DNA of 6,055 nucleotides from assembly GCA_947487925.1 (NCBI GenBank), contig CANLCA010000205.1, forward strand, positions 1-6,055. Reading direction: 5' to 3'. The stretch is from Verrucomicrobiales bacterium. GTDB taxonomy: Bacteria > Verrucomicrobiota > Verrucomicrobiia > Limisphaerales > F1-80-MAGS106. A program made the translations under genes and the position numbers. Below the pieces are notes generated by a model that saw only the letters and a list, made by a program, of their open reading frames with translations, was not told the DNA's origin and made no database searches. Shown piece by piece: positions 1 through 5,725 of the stretch. Position 1 is the stretch's first letter; each line of letters begins with the position of its first letter.

Positions 1-728
1 TCCGCAAGGAGGTTCTGATTGGCGGGCGCCATCTGGCTCCAAAGGAACTTTGAGACGCCGTCACGGCCTTCCTTGAGCTTTGCTGTGAAGGCCGCGGGGT
101 GTCGTATTTCGCCGGGCTCGAGCGAGGGTGTGCCGAGGAGAAACTTAAAGTCTGTGAGTCCGTTATTGCCGCCAAAAGTGAAGTCATTGCGGAAGAACAT
201 GAGGCAAGCGGCATAAGTGAGCGCCTGGCTGAGGATAGAGAAATAGACCCCTTTGATACGGGATCGGAATGCAAGCCAACCAAAGACATAGGCGACAGTG
301 GCGGGGACCACCACGACCATCAACATGGCGAACCAAAAATGTTTGAAAGGGATCCAGTGTGGCGGCAGTCCGCCGGTCTGGGGGAAGCGGGCTGGGAACT
401 CGAGGAAGACCATGAAATCGGGAATGGCCTCATGATATTGGCCAAGCCGGCTGATGTTCATCATCATATTCATGCCCAGACAGTAGCCGCCGAGGGAAAA
501 GAAGAGGCATTGACCGAGGCTGAGCAAGCCCGTGTAGCCCCAGAGCAGATTGACGCCGAGGGCGAGCACGGCGTAGGTGAGGTATTTGCCGTAAAGACTC
601 AAAGTGAACGTGCTGACGTGCCACGCGCTGCCTGTCGGGACGAAGGCATTCAGGCAGGGAAGCACCACCAGACCCACGAGGGCGGCGAAAGCGAGGAGGA
701 AAAGTTCTCTTCTGGGGATTCTCATCAT
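1..728 (-). CDS. urtC: Urea ABC transporter permease UrtC (3' end cut by window edge)
   Basis: This is the second membrane subunit of the urea importer, a LivM-like inner-membrane permease that pairs with UrtB. The frame is open for 242 codons from ATG 728 to the window edge; complete family members are roughly 350-390 residues, so about a third is missing. Visible hydrophobic segments lie near residues 9-27, 47-66 and 131-152. The family-typical GLLSLGQCLFFSLGGY is at 67-82, and the highly characteristic FGGNNGLTDFKFLLG at 185-199 identifies it as UrtC rather than a general branched-chain amino-acid permease. The ATG overlaps the urtB stop as ATGA, which suggests translational coupling. A second ATG follows directly at 725. 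A GGAG lies in the coding end of urtB about 10 bases upstream. The urtD and urtE ATPase genes are expected further left. Identity is confident. Confidence 0.95.
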   Translation of the reverse strand, partial: MMRIPRRELFLLAFAALVGLVVLPCLNAFVPTGSAWHVSTFTLSLYGKYLTYAVLALGVNLLWGYTGLLSLGQCLFFSLGGYCLGMNMMMNISRLGQYHEAIPDFMVFLEFPARFPQTGGLPPHWIPFKHFWFAMLMVVVVPATVAYVFGWLAFRSRIKGVYFSILSQALTYAACLMFFRNDFTFGGNNGLTDFKFLLGTPSLEPGEIRHPAAFTAKLKEGRDGVSKFLWSQMAPANQNLLA

Positions 729-2452
729 CCATCGAGGCTCCGACTCCGGGTGACAAACAGTCCATTGGGGCGCCACTGCAAGAACAGAATCACGGCGCCG
801 AGCACGGTGATTTTGCCCAACACAGCACCGAGCCAAGGCTGGAGGATTTGATCCATGACACCCACGCCGGCGGCGGCGGACACGGTGCCTACGAGATTGC
901 CGACACCGCCGAGCACCACCACCATAAAGCAATCAATAATGTAGCTCTGGCCAAGGCTTGGGCCCACGTTGGCAATCTGGGAGAGGCATGCGCCGGCCAT
1001 GCCAGCGAGCCCGGAACCGAAGGCAAAAGTCAGCATGTTCACGCGATCGGACCGAACGCCGATGCAGGAGGCCATGGCGCGGTTTTGCATGACGGCGCGG
1101 ATTTGCAGGCCTAGAGAGGTCTTGGTCAGCAACAGCCATGTCAACAGGACGACGAACATGGCGAAGCCCACAATAAAAAGGCGATTGTAAGCCAGGAGCA
1201 CATCGTTGATGACAAAGCTGCCACTGAGGAACGATGGCGAGTTTACCTGGACATTTGCGGAACCGAATGTGTGGCGGAAGATCTGTTGGAGGATCAAGCT
1301 CACCCCCCAAGTGGCGAGAAGCGATTCGAGAGGGCGTTTGTAAAGGAACCGGAGAATTCCGCGTTCGAGCCCCAATCCGACTAGAGCCGCCGTGAAAAAC
1401 GATAGAACGAGGGCAGCGACAAAATAGACATCGAACCACCCGCCCGTGAGAGCCCAGCCTTTGATCGAAACAGTTCTACCAAACAAAGAGAAGAGCAGGC
1501 CTTCACCAAAAACGCCCTGCACCACAAACGCGGTGTAGGCGCCGACGGCCATGATTTCACCGTGGGCCATGTTGATAATATTCATGAGGCCGAATGTGAT
1601 GGCCAACCCGAGCGCGGCGACGAGGAGCACGGCCGCGAGACTGACGCCGCGAAAGGCAGTGCCGAAGAGATTTCCGATAGAGATGTGGGTTTCAATTTGT
1701 TGCACAGCAGTCCGAGCGGCCTCCAGCGTGCCTTTACCGAACTTTGCGGGGTTTGAAAGGGAATCCTTCTCTAACCTTTTCAGGAATTCGAGGGAGGTGA
1801 TGGAACGAAGTTGACCCAGGCGCAGGACTGCGGGAATGCGGACCTTTGGATCAGCTTCAACGATGTGGGTGAGCGCAATGGCTTCCTCGAGTGCGCGGCG
1901 GACTTCTTTGCTGGTTTCGCCAGGCAGCCGGGAATTGAAAAACGGGAGGTATTCGGGATTCTGTTCCTGGCCGAGTTTGATGACGGCGTCACGGCGGATT
2001 TTAGGGTTCGAGTTCCCGAGCGAGAAAAGGTCGAGAGTAGTTTTGATCGCCCTGCGGAGCTTGGAGCTGGTATCGACTGGAGTGAGATCAGCGGCGGCAA
2101 ATTTAAGCGGCTTAGCTGCGGCATCCTTGAGAGGTTCGCCATCGACAATACGGAGAGCGAGAGCGAGGCCGTCGGCATCGAGCTGGGAGTCGAGCAAAAT
2201 CGGAGTGCGGACTTCGTTGGTTTCGTGAAGAAAAAGGCTTCCCTGACGCCAGGCGGAGAGGGCTTGCTCGACAAAGGGATCGCCGCTTGCGTTCACGAGC
2301 TTTTTGACTAATTCGATTTGCGCGTCGCCGTCCTCGGAGAGGATGGCTTCGGCGAGGGTGGCGCGGAACTTCGAAACAGCCTGAGGGGTCGCGGCACGTA
2401 GTGAAAGAGCCAGGAAAAGAGAGGCGATAAAGATGATTCGCAGACACTTCAT
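725..2452 (-). CDS. urtB: Urea ABC transporter permease UrtB with periplasmic N-terminal domain
   Basis: This is the LivH-like inner-membrane permease of the urea importer, 575 residues from ATG 2452. Order of parts: a signal peptide at about 1-20 (MKCLRIIFIASLFLALSLRA); a soluble helical region at about 25-250, with two HEAT-like stretches near 150-230 (around DAVIKLGQ and IPAVLRLGQ); then a permease domain with several hydrophobic helices from about 266 to 562. The family signature INMAHGEIMAVGAY is at about 293-306. A cytoplasmic-loop motif, GVRSDRVNMLTFAFGSGLAG, is at about 465-484, and the end WRPNGLF is typical of Urt permeases. The N-terminal extension is normal for long UrtB proteins. 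The frame stays open upstream to ATG 2617, with another ATG at 2509. I chose 2452 because it gives a clean signal peptide, whereas longer starts would bury it. No Shine-Dalgarno precedes 2452. The gene follows urtA by 227 bases and overlaps urtC by 4. Confidence 0.93.
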   Translation of the reverse strand: MKCLRIIFIASLFLALSLRAATPQAVSKFRATLAEAILSEDGDAQIELVKKLVNASGDPFVEQALSAWRQGSLFLHETNEVRTPILLDSQLDADGLALALRIVDGEPLKDAAAKPLKFAAADLTPVDTSSKLRRAIKTTLDLFSLGNSNPKIRRDAVIKLGQEQNPEYLPFFNSRLPGETSKEVRRALEEAIALTHIVEADPKVRIPAVLRLGQLRSITSLEFLKRLEKDSLSNPAKFGKGTLEAARTAVQQIETHISIGNLFGTAFRGVSLAAVLLVAALGLAITFGLMNIINMAHGEIMAVGAYTAFVVQGVFGEGLLFSLFGRTVSIKGWALTGGWFDVYFVAALVLSFFTAALVGLGLERGILRFLYKRPLESLLATWGVSLILQQIFRHTFGSANVQVNSPSFLSGSFVINDVLLAYNRLFIVGFAMFVVLLTWLLLTKTSLGLQIRAVMQNRAMASCIGVRSDRVNMLTFAFGSGLAGMAGACLSQIANVGPSLGQSYIIDCFMVVVLGGVGNLVGTVSAAAGVGVMDQILQPWLGAVLGKITVLGAVILFLQWRPNGLFVTRSRSLDG

Positions 2453-2601
2453 GGCGCGCAGACTTGGGGCAACAACAACCTCACGTGACTGGGTTCTCCT
2501 GATTTTCATCCTCACCAAAACAATTCGACTTCTTAGCCGGGCGACGAGCTGCAACCACCTTTCGCCACGGATGGCACGTATGGAGCATTGTTTGAACAAA
2601 G

Positions 2602-2636
2602 GGGGGGGGCGAGCCATGCACAGGCCCGCCTCCCCC
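2602..2636 (-). terminator. GC-rich stem-loop in the urtA-urtB gap (leaky terminator or attenuator candidate)
   Basis: Arms 2602-2615 and 2623-2636 enclose a 7-base loop. In the minus-strand RNA this is a 14-position stem with one G-U pair and one A-C mismatch, otherwise Watson-Crick and very GC-rich, followed by C, UUU, G, UU. The short and interrupted U tract suggests incomplete termination. The G-run 2601-2609 forms one arm. An overlapping perfect 12-base palindrome (TCCCCCGGGGGA, 2631-2642) would compete with this fold. Its place between a binding-protein gene and its permease genes fits partial transcript termination, or 3'-end protection of a urtA-only mRNA. The function is inference. 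Confidence 0.45.
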
Positions 2637-2644
2637 GGGGGAAC

Positions 2645-2674
2645 CCAACAAGTCTAGGAGCAAGGACTTGTTGG
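2645..2674 (-). repeat. Perfect 10-bp inverted repeat just after urtA
   Basis: CCAACAAGTC (2645-2654) and GACTTGTTGG (2665-2674) are perfect complements around a 10-base loop, beginning 5 bases after the urtA stop codon. In the minus-strand RNA it forms a stable hairpin but is followed by GUUCCCCC, not by a U tract, so it is not a classical intrinsic terminator alone. The likely roles are blocking 3' exonuclease decay of the urtA message, or acting with the GC-rich stem-loop at 2602-2636. The structure is seen directly; the role is inferred. Confidence 0.65.
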
Positions 2675-2679
2675 AAGTT

Positions 2680-3921
2680 TTATTTACCGAGGAATTTATC
2701 GCTGAACGGCTCACCGGCGACGGCGTTGAAGGTCTTGATGACCTTGAACTGACCGCTTGCGAGCGTTTCACCGATGAACACGTTGTTCACCAGGTGATGA
2801 TTCTGCTGCATGACAACCTCGCCAACAGGGCCTTTGAATTTCTGACCGATGAGCGCGGATCGGACCTTGTCCACTTCGAACGTTCCAGCCTTTTCAACCG
2901 CTTGCTTCCACAGATACACACCCATACGAGAGAGATTCATGGGACTGCATGTGACGCGGCCTTTGGGGTCAACGCCGGAGACGGTGTAATCCACGCCGGT
3001 GACCTTGGGGGCCTTGACCCAGCCGAGGAAATCGTTCACGAACTTTGTGTTTTCCGGGGTTTTGATTGACATGAAGTAAGTCCAACACCCGAGGTGGCCG
3101 ACGAGCTGCTTAGCGGGCAGACCGCGGAATTCGTCTTCGGAGATCGAGAACGAAACGACAGGGCAATTTTCCGAGGTAAGCCCGGCATTAGCAAATTCCT
3201 TGAAAAAAGGAACGTTGGTATCGCCATTGAGGGTGCTGATGATGCAAGCCTTGCCACCGGCGGAGAAGCTTTTGATGGACGCGACAATCGTCTGGTAGTC
3301 CGTGTGGCCGAAGGGCGTGTAGATCTCTTCGATATCAGAATCCGGTATGCCCTTCATCTTCAGATACTTCTTGAGAATCTTGTTGGTGGTCCGGGGATAG
3401 ACGTAGTCGGAGCCGAGGAGGTAGAACTTCTTTTTACCTTCCGCGAGCATGTAATCGACGGGAGGAATTGCCTGCTGATTGACGGCCTCAGCGGTGTAGA
3501 AAATATTCTTGGACAGCTCCTCGCCCTCATATTGCACGGGGTAAAAGAGCAGACCATTTTCCTTCTCAAACACTGGGAGGCAGGACTTTCGACTGACGGA
3601 GGTCCAGCAACCAAAGACCGCAGCAACCTTGTCCTTGACGAGCAATTGCTCAGCTTTTTCGGCGAACAACGGCCAGTTCGATGCGGGGTCGACAACGACG
3701 GGTTCGATCATCACATTTTTGCCAGAGACTTTGATGCCCCCGGACTTGTTGATCTCATCGAACGTGAACAGGAGCACGTCCTTAAGGGAAGTCTCGCTGA
3801 TGGCCATGGTGCCGGAAAGCGAGTGCAGAATACCGACTTTAACGGTTTCCGCGGCCAGCCCAAGGGACGCCATTCCCATGGTGGCAGATATTGCGAAGAA
3901 TTTCGCCAGACTTGTTTTCAT
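2680..3921 (-). CDS. urtA: Urea ABC transporter periplasmic substrate-binding protein UrtA
   Basis: This is the periplasmic ligand-binding subunit that delivers urea (possibly also short amides) to UrtB/UrtC. It has 413 residues, normal for the family. Residues 1-24 form a Sec signal peptide ending LGLAA. The mature part follows the periplasmic-binding-protein 5 (LivJ-like) fold. UrtA motifs in order: LHSLSGTMAISE 32-43, VFGCWTSVSRK 102-112, FYPVQYEGEE 126-135, GSDYVYPRTTN 170-180, LNGDTNVPFF 231-240, GVYLWKQAVEKAG 334-346 and NHHLVNNVFIGE 374-385. The stretch around VTCSPMNLSRM (323-333) differs from the usual UrtA wording known to me (TxDPMEAAY). ATG 3921 is the only sensible start, because an in-frame TAA lies eight codons upstream. 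There is no Shine-Dalgarno; the upstream sequence is AT-rich. The 121-bp gap from the porin shows no clear promoter or terminator, so co-transcription with the porin is likely. Confidence 0.95.
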   Translation of the reverse strand: MKTSLAKFFAISATMGMASLGLAAETVKVGILHSLSGTMAISETSLKDVLLFTFDEINKSGGIKVSGKNVMIEPVVVDPASNWPLFAEKAEQLLVKDKVAAVFGCWTSVSRKSCLPVFEKENGLLFYPVQYEGEELSKNIFYTAEAVNQQAIPPVDYMLAEGKKKFYLLGSDYVYPRTTNKILKKYLKMKGIPDSDIEEIYTPFGHTDYQTIVASIKSFSAGGKACIISTLNGDTNVPFFKEFANAGLTSENCPVVSFSISEDEFRGLPAKQLVGHLGCWTYFMSIKTPENTKFVNDFLGWVKAPKVTGVDYTVSGVDPKGRVTCSPMNLSRMGVYLWKQAVEKAGTFEVDKVRSALIGQKFKGPVGEVVMQQNHHLVNNVFIGETLASGQFKVIKTFNAVAGEPFSDKFLGK

Positions 3922-4042
3922 ATTTATTGACTGAAGTATTGATTTTTAGAGGGACAGAACGGACTCAGCGGAGTGTTTCGTTTCAGGCGAAAAACAAGGC
4001 TGAACCCCATCGCTAAGTTGAGGAACGCTGGGTTGAGTTGAG

Positions 4043-5323
4043 TTAGAACAAGTAAGAAACGCCCGCGCCGATGGTGAGTCGGTCCTTTTTCCCATCGAAA
4101 CCACCGGCGTAGGAGGTGTGGTCGTACCTGATTTCCGGCTGGATTTTGATGTTGGGAGTGGGTTTGAAGTTAAACGTGAGGGTGAGGCTCGCGAGATCGC
4201 CGTTCACATCGGGGGAAAGGATCGCGCTGGATGCGCGAATCGCGCCAGGCAAACCGATCCCTTTGATTCCGCCCCCGTCCTTATCATCCAAGTATTCGCC
4301 ACGGAGGGCGACGCCGAACTTGGAAGTGAAGTCGTAGGTAATCCAGCTCCCGATGGACCACAAAGCGAGATCCTTGGGTCTCGCTTCGAACGAGAAATAG
4401 TCGAGCTCGAGTCCGAGATTCAACGCTTCTGTCAGCTTATGGCCAGCGAGGAGTGAACCGCCGTTCACGCTGTCTCCGCCATTGCCCGGACTACCGACCC
4501 GGCCGAAACCGATCAGGCTGAACCAGGTTGATTCCCAGGGTTTGAGGCCGATGGCGCCCATGGCGATTTTTGCGTCATTGGAGTCGACGGGTCCGGCGTA
4601 GAGCCCGTTCTGGAGACGAGCGGTGACATCCACTTTGTCCGTTATTTTATAATTCAACTGAATGCCAGCGGAGGGTCCATTGCCGGTGTAGAACCATTGG
4701 TAACCTTGGGAGAAGTTGGCGTTTGCGGCGCCGCCGTCGCCGGATTCGTAGTTCAAGAGGGAGATCAACTGTCCTGCCTTCACATTGAGGCCGGTGCCGA
4801 TGGGAATATTGGCTTCCACGAAGGCTTCTCGGAGCCCTTCAAAGCCACCCAGCGGGCTTCCGGTGTCCAAGACCTGCGAATCCTCACCCCACATGAGGGA
4901 AGTTCGGTAACCCGCGTCCCAGGACTCACCGCTTTGTTCCACGGGCTTGCTGGCGAGGGTGACTTTGACTTTGTTCAAAGAGAACGAATTGTGCGTGGTG
5001 TTCCACAGGTAACCATCGGATTTCCCGTCCACCGGGTTGCGTGTGTTATAAAAATAGGACGATTGTACAAAGCCGCTGAGCGTTGTTTCGGACATGGCTT
5101 TAATGACCTGAGCGGATCCATTCGCAGTGGGGAGGATACCCTCCTTCTTGGCCACTGCTTCGAGTGCATCCAAACGCTTTCGCAAGTCCTGATTTTCCCT
5201 TTCGAGCTTGTCAACCGCCGCGTCGGGCGCCGCCTGGGCAAGCATGCCTCCCAAGCAAAGTCCGACGATCGAGACGGGTACCCCACGCTGACGCGCGAGG
5301 GATCTGAAGTAGGAACGACTCAT
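4043..5323 (-). CDS. Outer-membrane beta-barrel porin (BBP2/OmpL-like), FmdC-type
   Basis: This is a 426-residue exported porin. Residues 1-32 are a long signal peptide (basic N-terminus, hydrophobic core VSIVGLCLGGML, cleavage near AQA-A). Residues 37-58 form a short coiled coil with V37, L40, N44, L47, L51, L54 and A58 at the core positions. From about 80 to the end it shows alternating amphipathic beta strands, beginning TLSGFVQSSYFYN and finishing with RLTIGAGVSYLF, whose C-terminal Phe is the usual outer-membrane barrel assembly signal. The REAFVEANIPIGTGLNVKAGQ stretch (165-185) and the PEIRYDHTS stretch (396-404) resemble the 'putative beta-barrel porin-2' family. Position in front of urtABC suggests it admits urea or amides, as proposed for FmdC beside the Methylophilus amide/urea transporter; substrate is inference. 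ATG 5323 has no Shine-Dalgarno. It gives the full signal peptide and is probably the first gene of the operon. Confidence 0.88.
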   Translation of the reverse strand: MSRSYFRSLARQRGVPVSIVGLCLGGMLAQAAPDAAVDKLERENQDLRKRLDALEAVAKKEGILPTANGSAQVIKAMSETTLSGFVQSSYFYNTRNPVDGKSDGYLWNTTHNSFSLNKVKVTLASKPVEQSGESWDAGYRTSLMWGEDSQVLDTGSPLGGFEGLREAFVEANIPIGTGLNVKAGQLISLLNYESGDGGAANANFSQGYQWFYTGNGPSAGIQLNYKITDKVDVTARLQNGLYAGPVDSNDAKIAMGAIGLKPWESTWFSLIGFGRVGSPGNGGDSVNGGSLLAGHKLTEALNLGLELDYFSFEARPKDLALWSIGSWITYDFTSKFGVALRGEYLDDKDGGGIKGIGLPGAIRASSAILSPDVNGDLASLTLTFNFKPTPNIKIQPEIRYDHTSYAGGFDGKKDRLTIGAGVSYLF

Positions 5324-5327
5324 GATT

Positions 5328-5356
5328 TTAATAGGTTGTCTGTTTGTGTATTTCCA
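5328..5356 (-). promoter_or_regulatory. Weak sigma-70-like promoter candidate next to the porin start
   Basis: On the minus strand TGGAAA (5351-5356) and TATTAA (5328-5333) are separated by 17 bases, each matching 4 of 6 consensus positions. The expected start site would fall on or beside the porin ATG at 5323, giving a leaderless message, which would agree with the missing Shine-Dalgarno. The matches are weak and could be chance; the -24/-12 candidate upstream is better supported. Confidence 0.15.
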
Positions 5357-5373
5357 GGCACGTGCGACGTGCC
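5357..5373. promoter_or_regulatory. Perfect 7-3-7 palindrome, operator candidate with NtrC-like half-sites
   Basis: GGCACGT (5357-5363) and ACGTGCC (5367-5373) are perfect inverted copies around a 3-base centre, 34 bases before the porin start codon. It contains GCAC-N7-GTGC, the core half-site arrangement of NtrC-family nitrogen regulator sites. It lies downstream of the -24/-12 promoter candidate, so as a protein site it would sit at the start of transcription, where repression is more usual than activation. As RNA it would form a 7-bp hairpin at the extreme 5' end of the porin transcript. The palindrome is seen directly; which role applies is open. Confidence 0.5.
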
Positions 5374-5385
5374 AGCCGCCCGCTC

Positions 5386-5401
5386 AGCAATGCGAATACC
5401 A
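5386..5401 (-). promoter_or_regulatory. Sigma-54 (-24/-12) promoter candidate for the porin-urt operon
   Basis: The minus strand reads TGGTATTCGCATTGCT. It has the invariant GG and GC with exactly ten bases between them and matches 9 of 12 defined positions of the consensus TGGCACG-N4-TTGCW, including all of TTGCW. The predicted transcription start is near 5375, giving a leader of about 52 bases. Sigma-54 promoters are a common choice for nitrogen-scavenging operons, so the context supports it. Single-site matches of this quality also occur by chance. Confidence 0.45.
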
Positions 5402-5414
5402 AACAGGGACAAGA

Positions 5415-5456
5415 ATGAATGAATTGATTTCCATTCATCCATGAATTGGATTCATG
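5415..5456. repeat. Cluster of four ATGAAT/ATTCAT half-sites forming two inverted repeats
   Basis: ATGAATG (5415-5421) is matched by CATTCAT (5432-5438) across 10 bases. Next to it CATGAAT (5440-5446) and ATTCATG (5450-5456) form a perfect 7-3-7 palindrome. The four half-sites share one word and lie about 40-82 bases upstream of the start predicted from the -24/-12 element. This is a reasonable place for an activator, especially a bacterial enhancer-binding protein. No known regulator motif is recognised; the role is inferred from position and symmetry. Confidence 0.45.
5417..5429 (-). promoter_or_regulatory. IHF-like site candidate
   Basis: The minus strand reads AATCAATTCATTC, matching the IHF consensus WATCAANNNNTTR except at the last base. 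It lies between the -24/-12 element and the 5440-5456 palindrome, which is where DNA bending helps sigma-54 activators reach the polymerase. The consensus is loose and this stretch is AT-rich, so a chance match is quite possible. Confidence 0.2.
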
Positions 5457-5725
5457 CAGTCGTATACAGGCCCTATCCATCCATTGATCCCAGACCATCG
5501 ACCTTCGGAAAAACATCACATCAGTGCCTTGAATTCAGTCAATCACCCGATGGAATGTCCGTGGTTTTTGGAGAACTCGGCTTTGGAAAGAAGGGACTAA
5601 TGGTCAAGAAAGCGCAGGCTGCACAATTCGAACCAGGACTCCACAATCCCCACGCAACCCTGGGACGGAAAGAAGCGGGAACTGAGAAGCAGGACCGAGG
5701 AATGAGACCGAAAAGGGGCTGAAAA
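5457..5725. other. Intergenic stretch without a recognised gene
   Basis: This is the distal part of the 402-bp gap between the unknown gene and the porin. I see no RNA gene, no clear terminator after the upstream stop codon at 5726, and no convincing coding sequence. From about 5660 to 5722 the plus strand is strongly purine-rich (repeated GGA, GAA and AAG words), so the minus-strand RNA just after the upstream gene would be pyrimidine-rich and little structured. Confidence 0.5.

Noticed and set aside
99..851. Long plus-strand open frame (250 codons) opposite urtC
   Set aside because: It is antisense to a clearly conserved permease gene, is rich in His/Glu as expected from the reverse of hydrophobic codons, and has no recognisable domain.
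2551..2567. Possible sigma-54 element in the urtA-urtB gap (minus strand TGGCGAAAGGTGGTTGC)
   Set aside because: The GG-to-GC spacing is 12 instead of the required 10.
3094..3930. Long plus-strand open frame (278 codons) opposite urtA
   Set aside because: It is fully antisense to urtA, whose family motifs are unmistakable; the open frame follows from GC-biased codon positions.
3975..4025. Possible terminator in the porin-urtA gap (AACCC and GGGTT arms, then a T-rich stretch)
   Set aside because: Only about five pairs with a loop over 20 bases; too weak to support termination.
4697..5422. Plus-strand open frame (241 codons) opposite the porin start and promoter region
   Set aside because: It covers the porin signal peptide and barrel codons in antisense and shows no conserved features.
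5328..5519. Minus-strand open frame of 63 codons before the porin
   Set aside because: It covers the promoter-like and palindromic sequences, has no ribosome binding site and no recognisable protein features.
5615..5665. tRNA-like fragment on the minus strand (GGTTCGAATT preceded by GGGGATTGTGGAG, recalling a tRNA-His anticodon and T arm)
   Set aside because: The T-stem does not pair (CCTGG against TGTGC), the anticodon stem is poor and no acceptor or D arm is found; a chance likeness or an unprovable relic.
5441..5722. Plus-strand open frame of 93 codons in the intergenic region
   Set aside because: Its ATG lies inside the 5440-5456 palindrome, its C-terminus comes from a purine-rich low-complexity stretch, and there is no recognisable domain or ribosome binding site.
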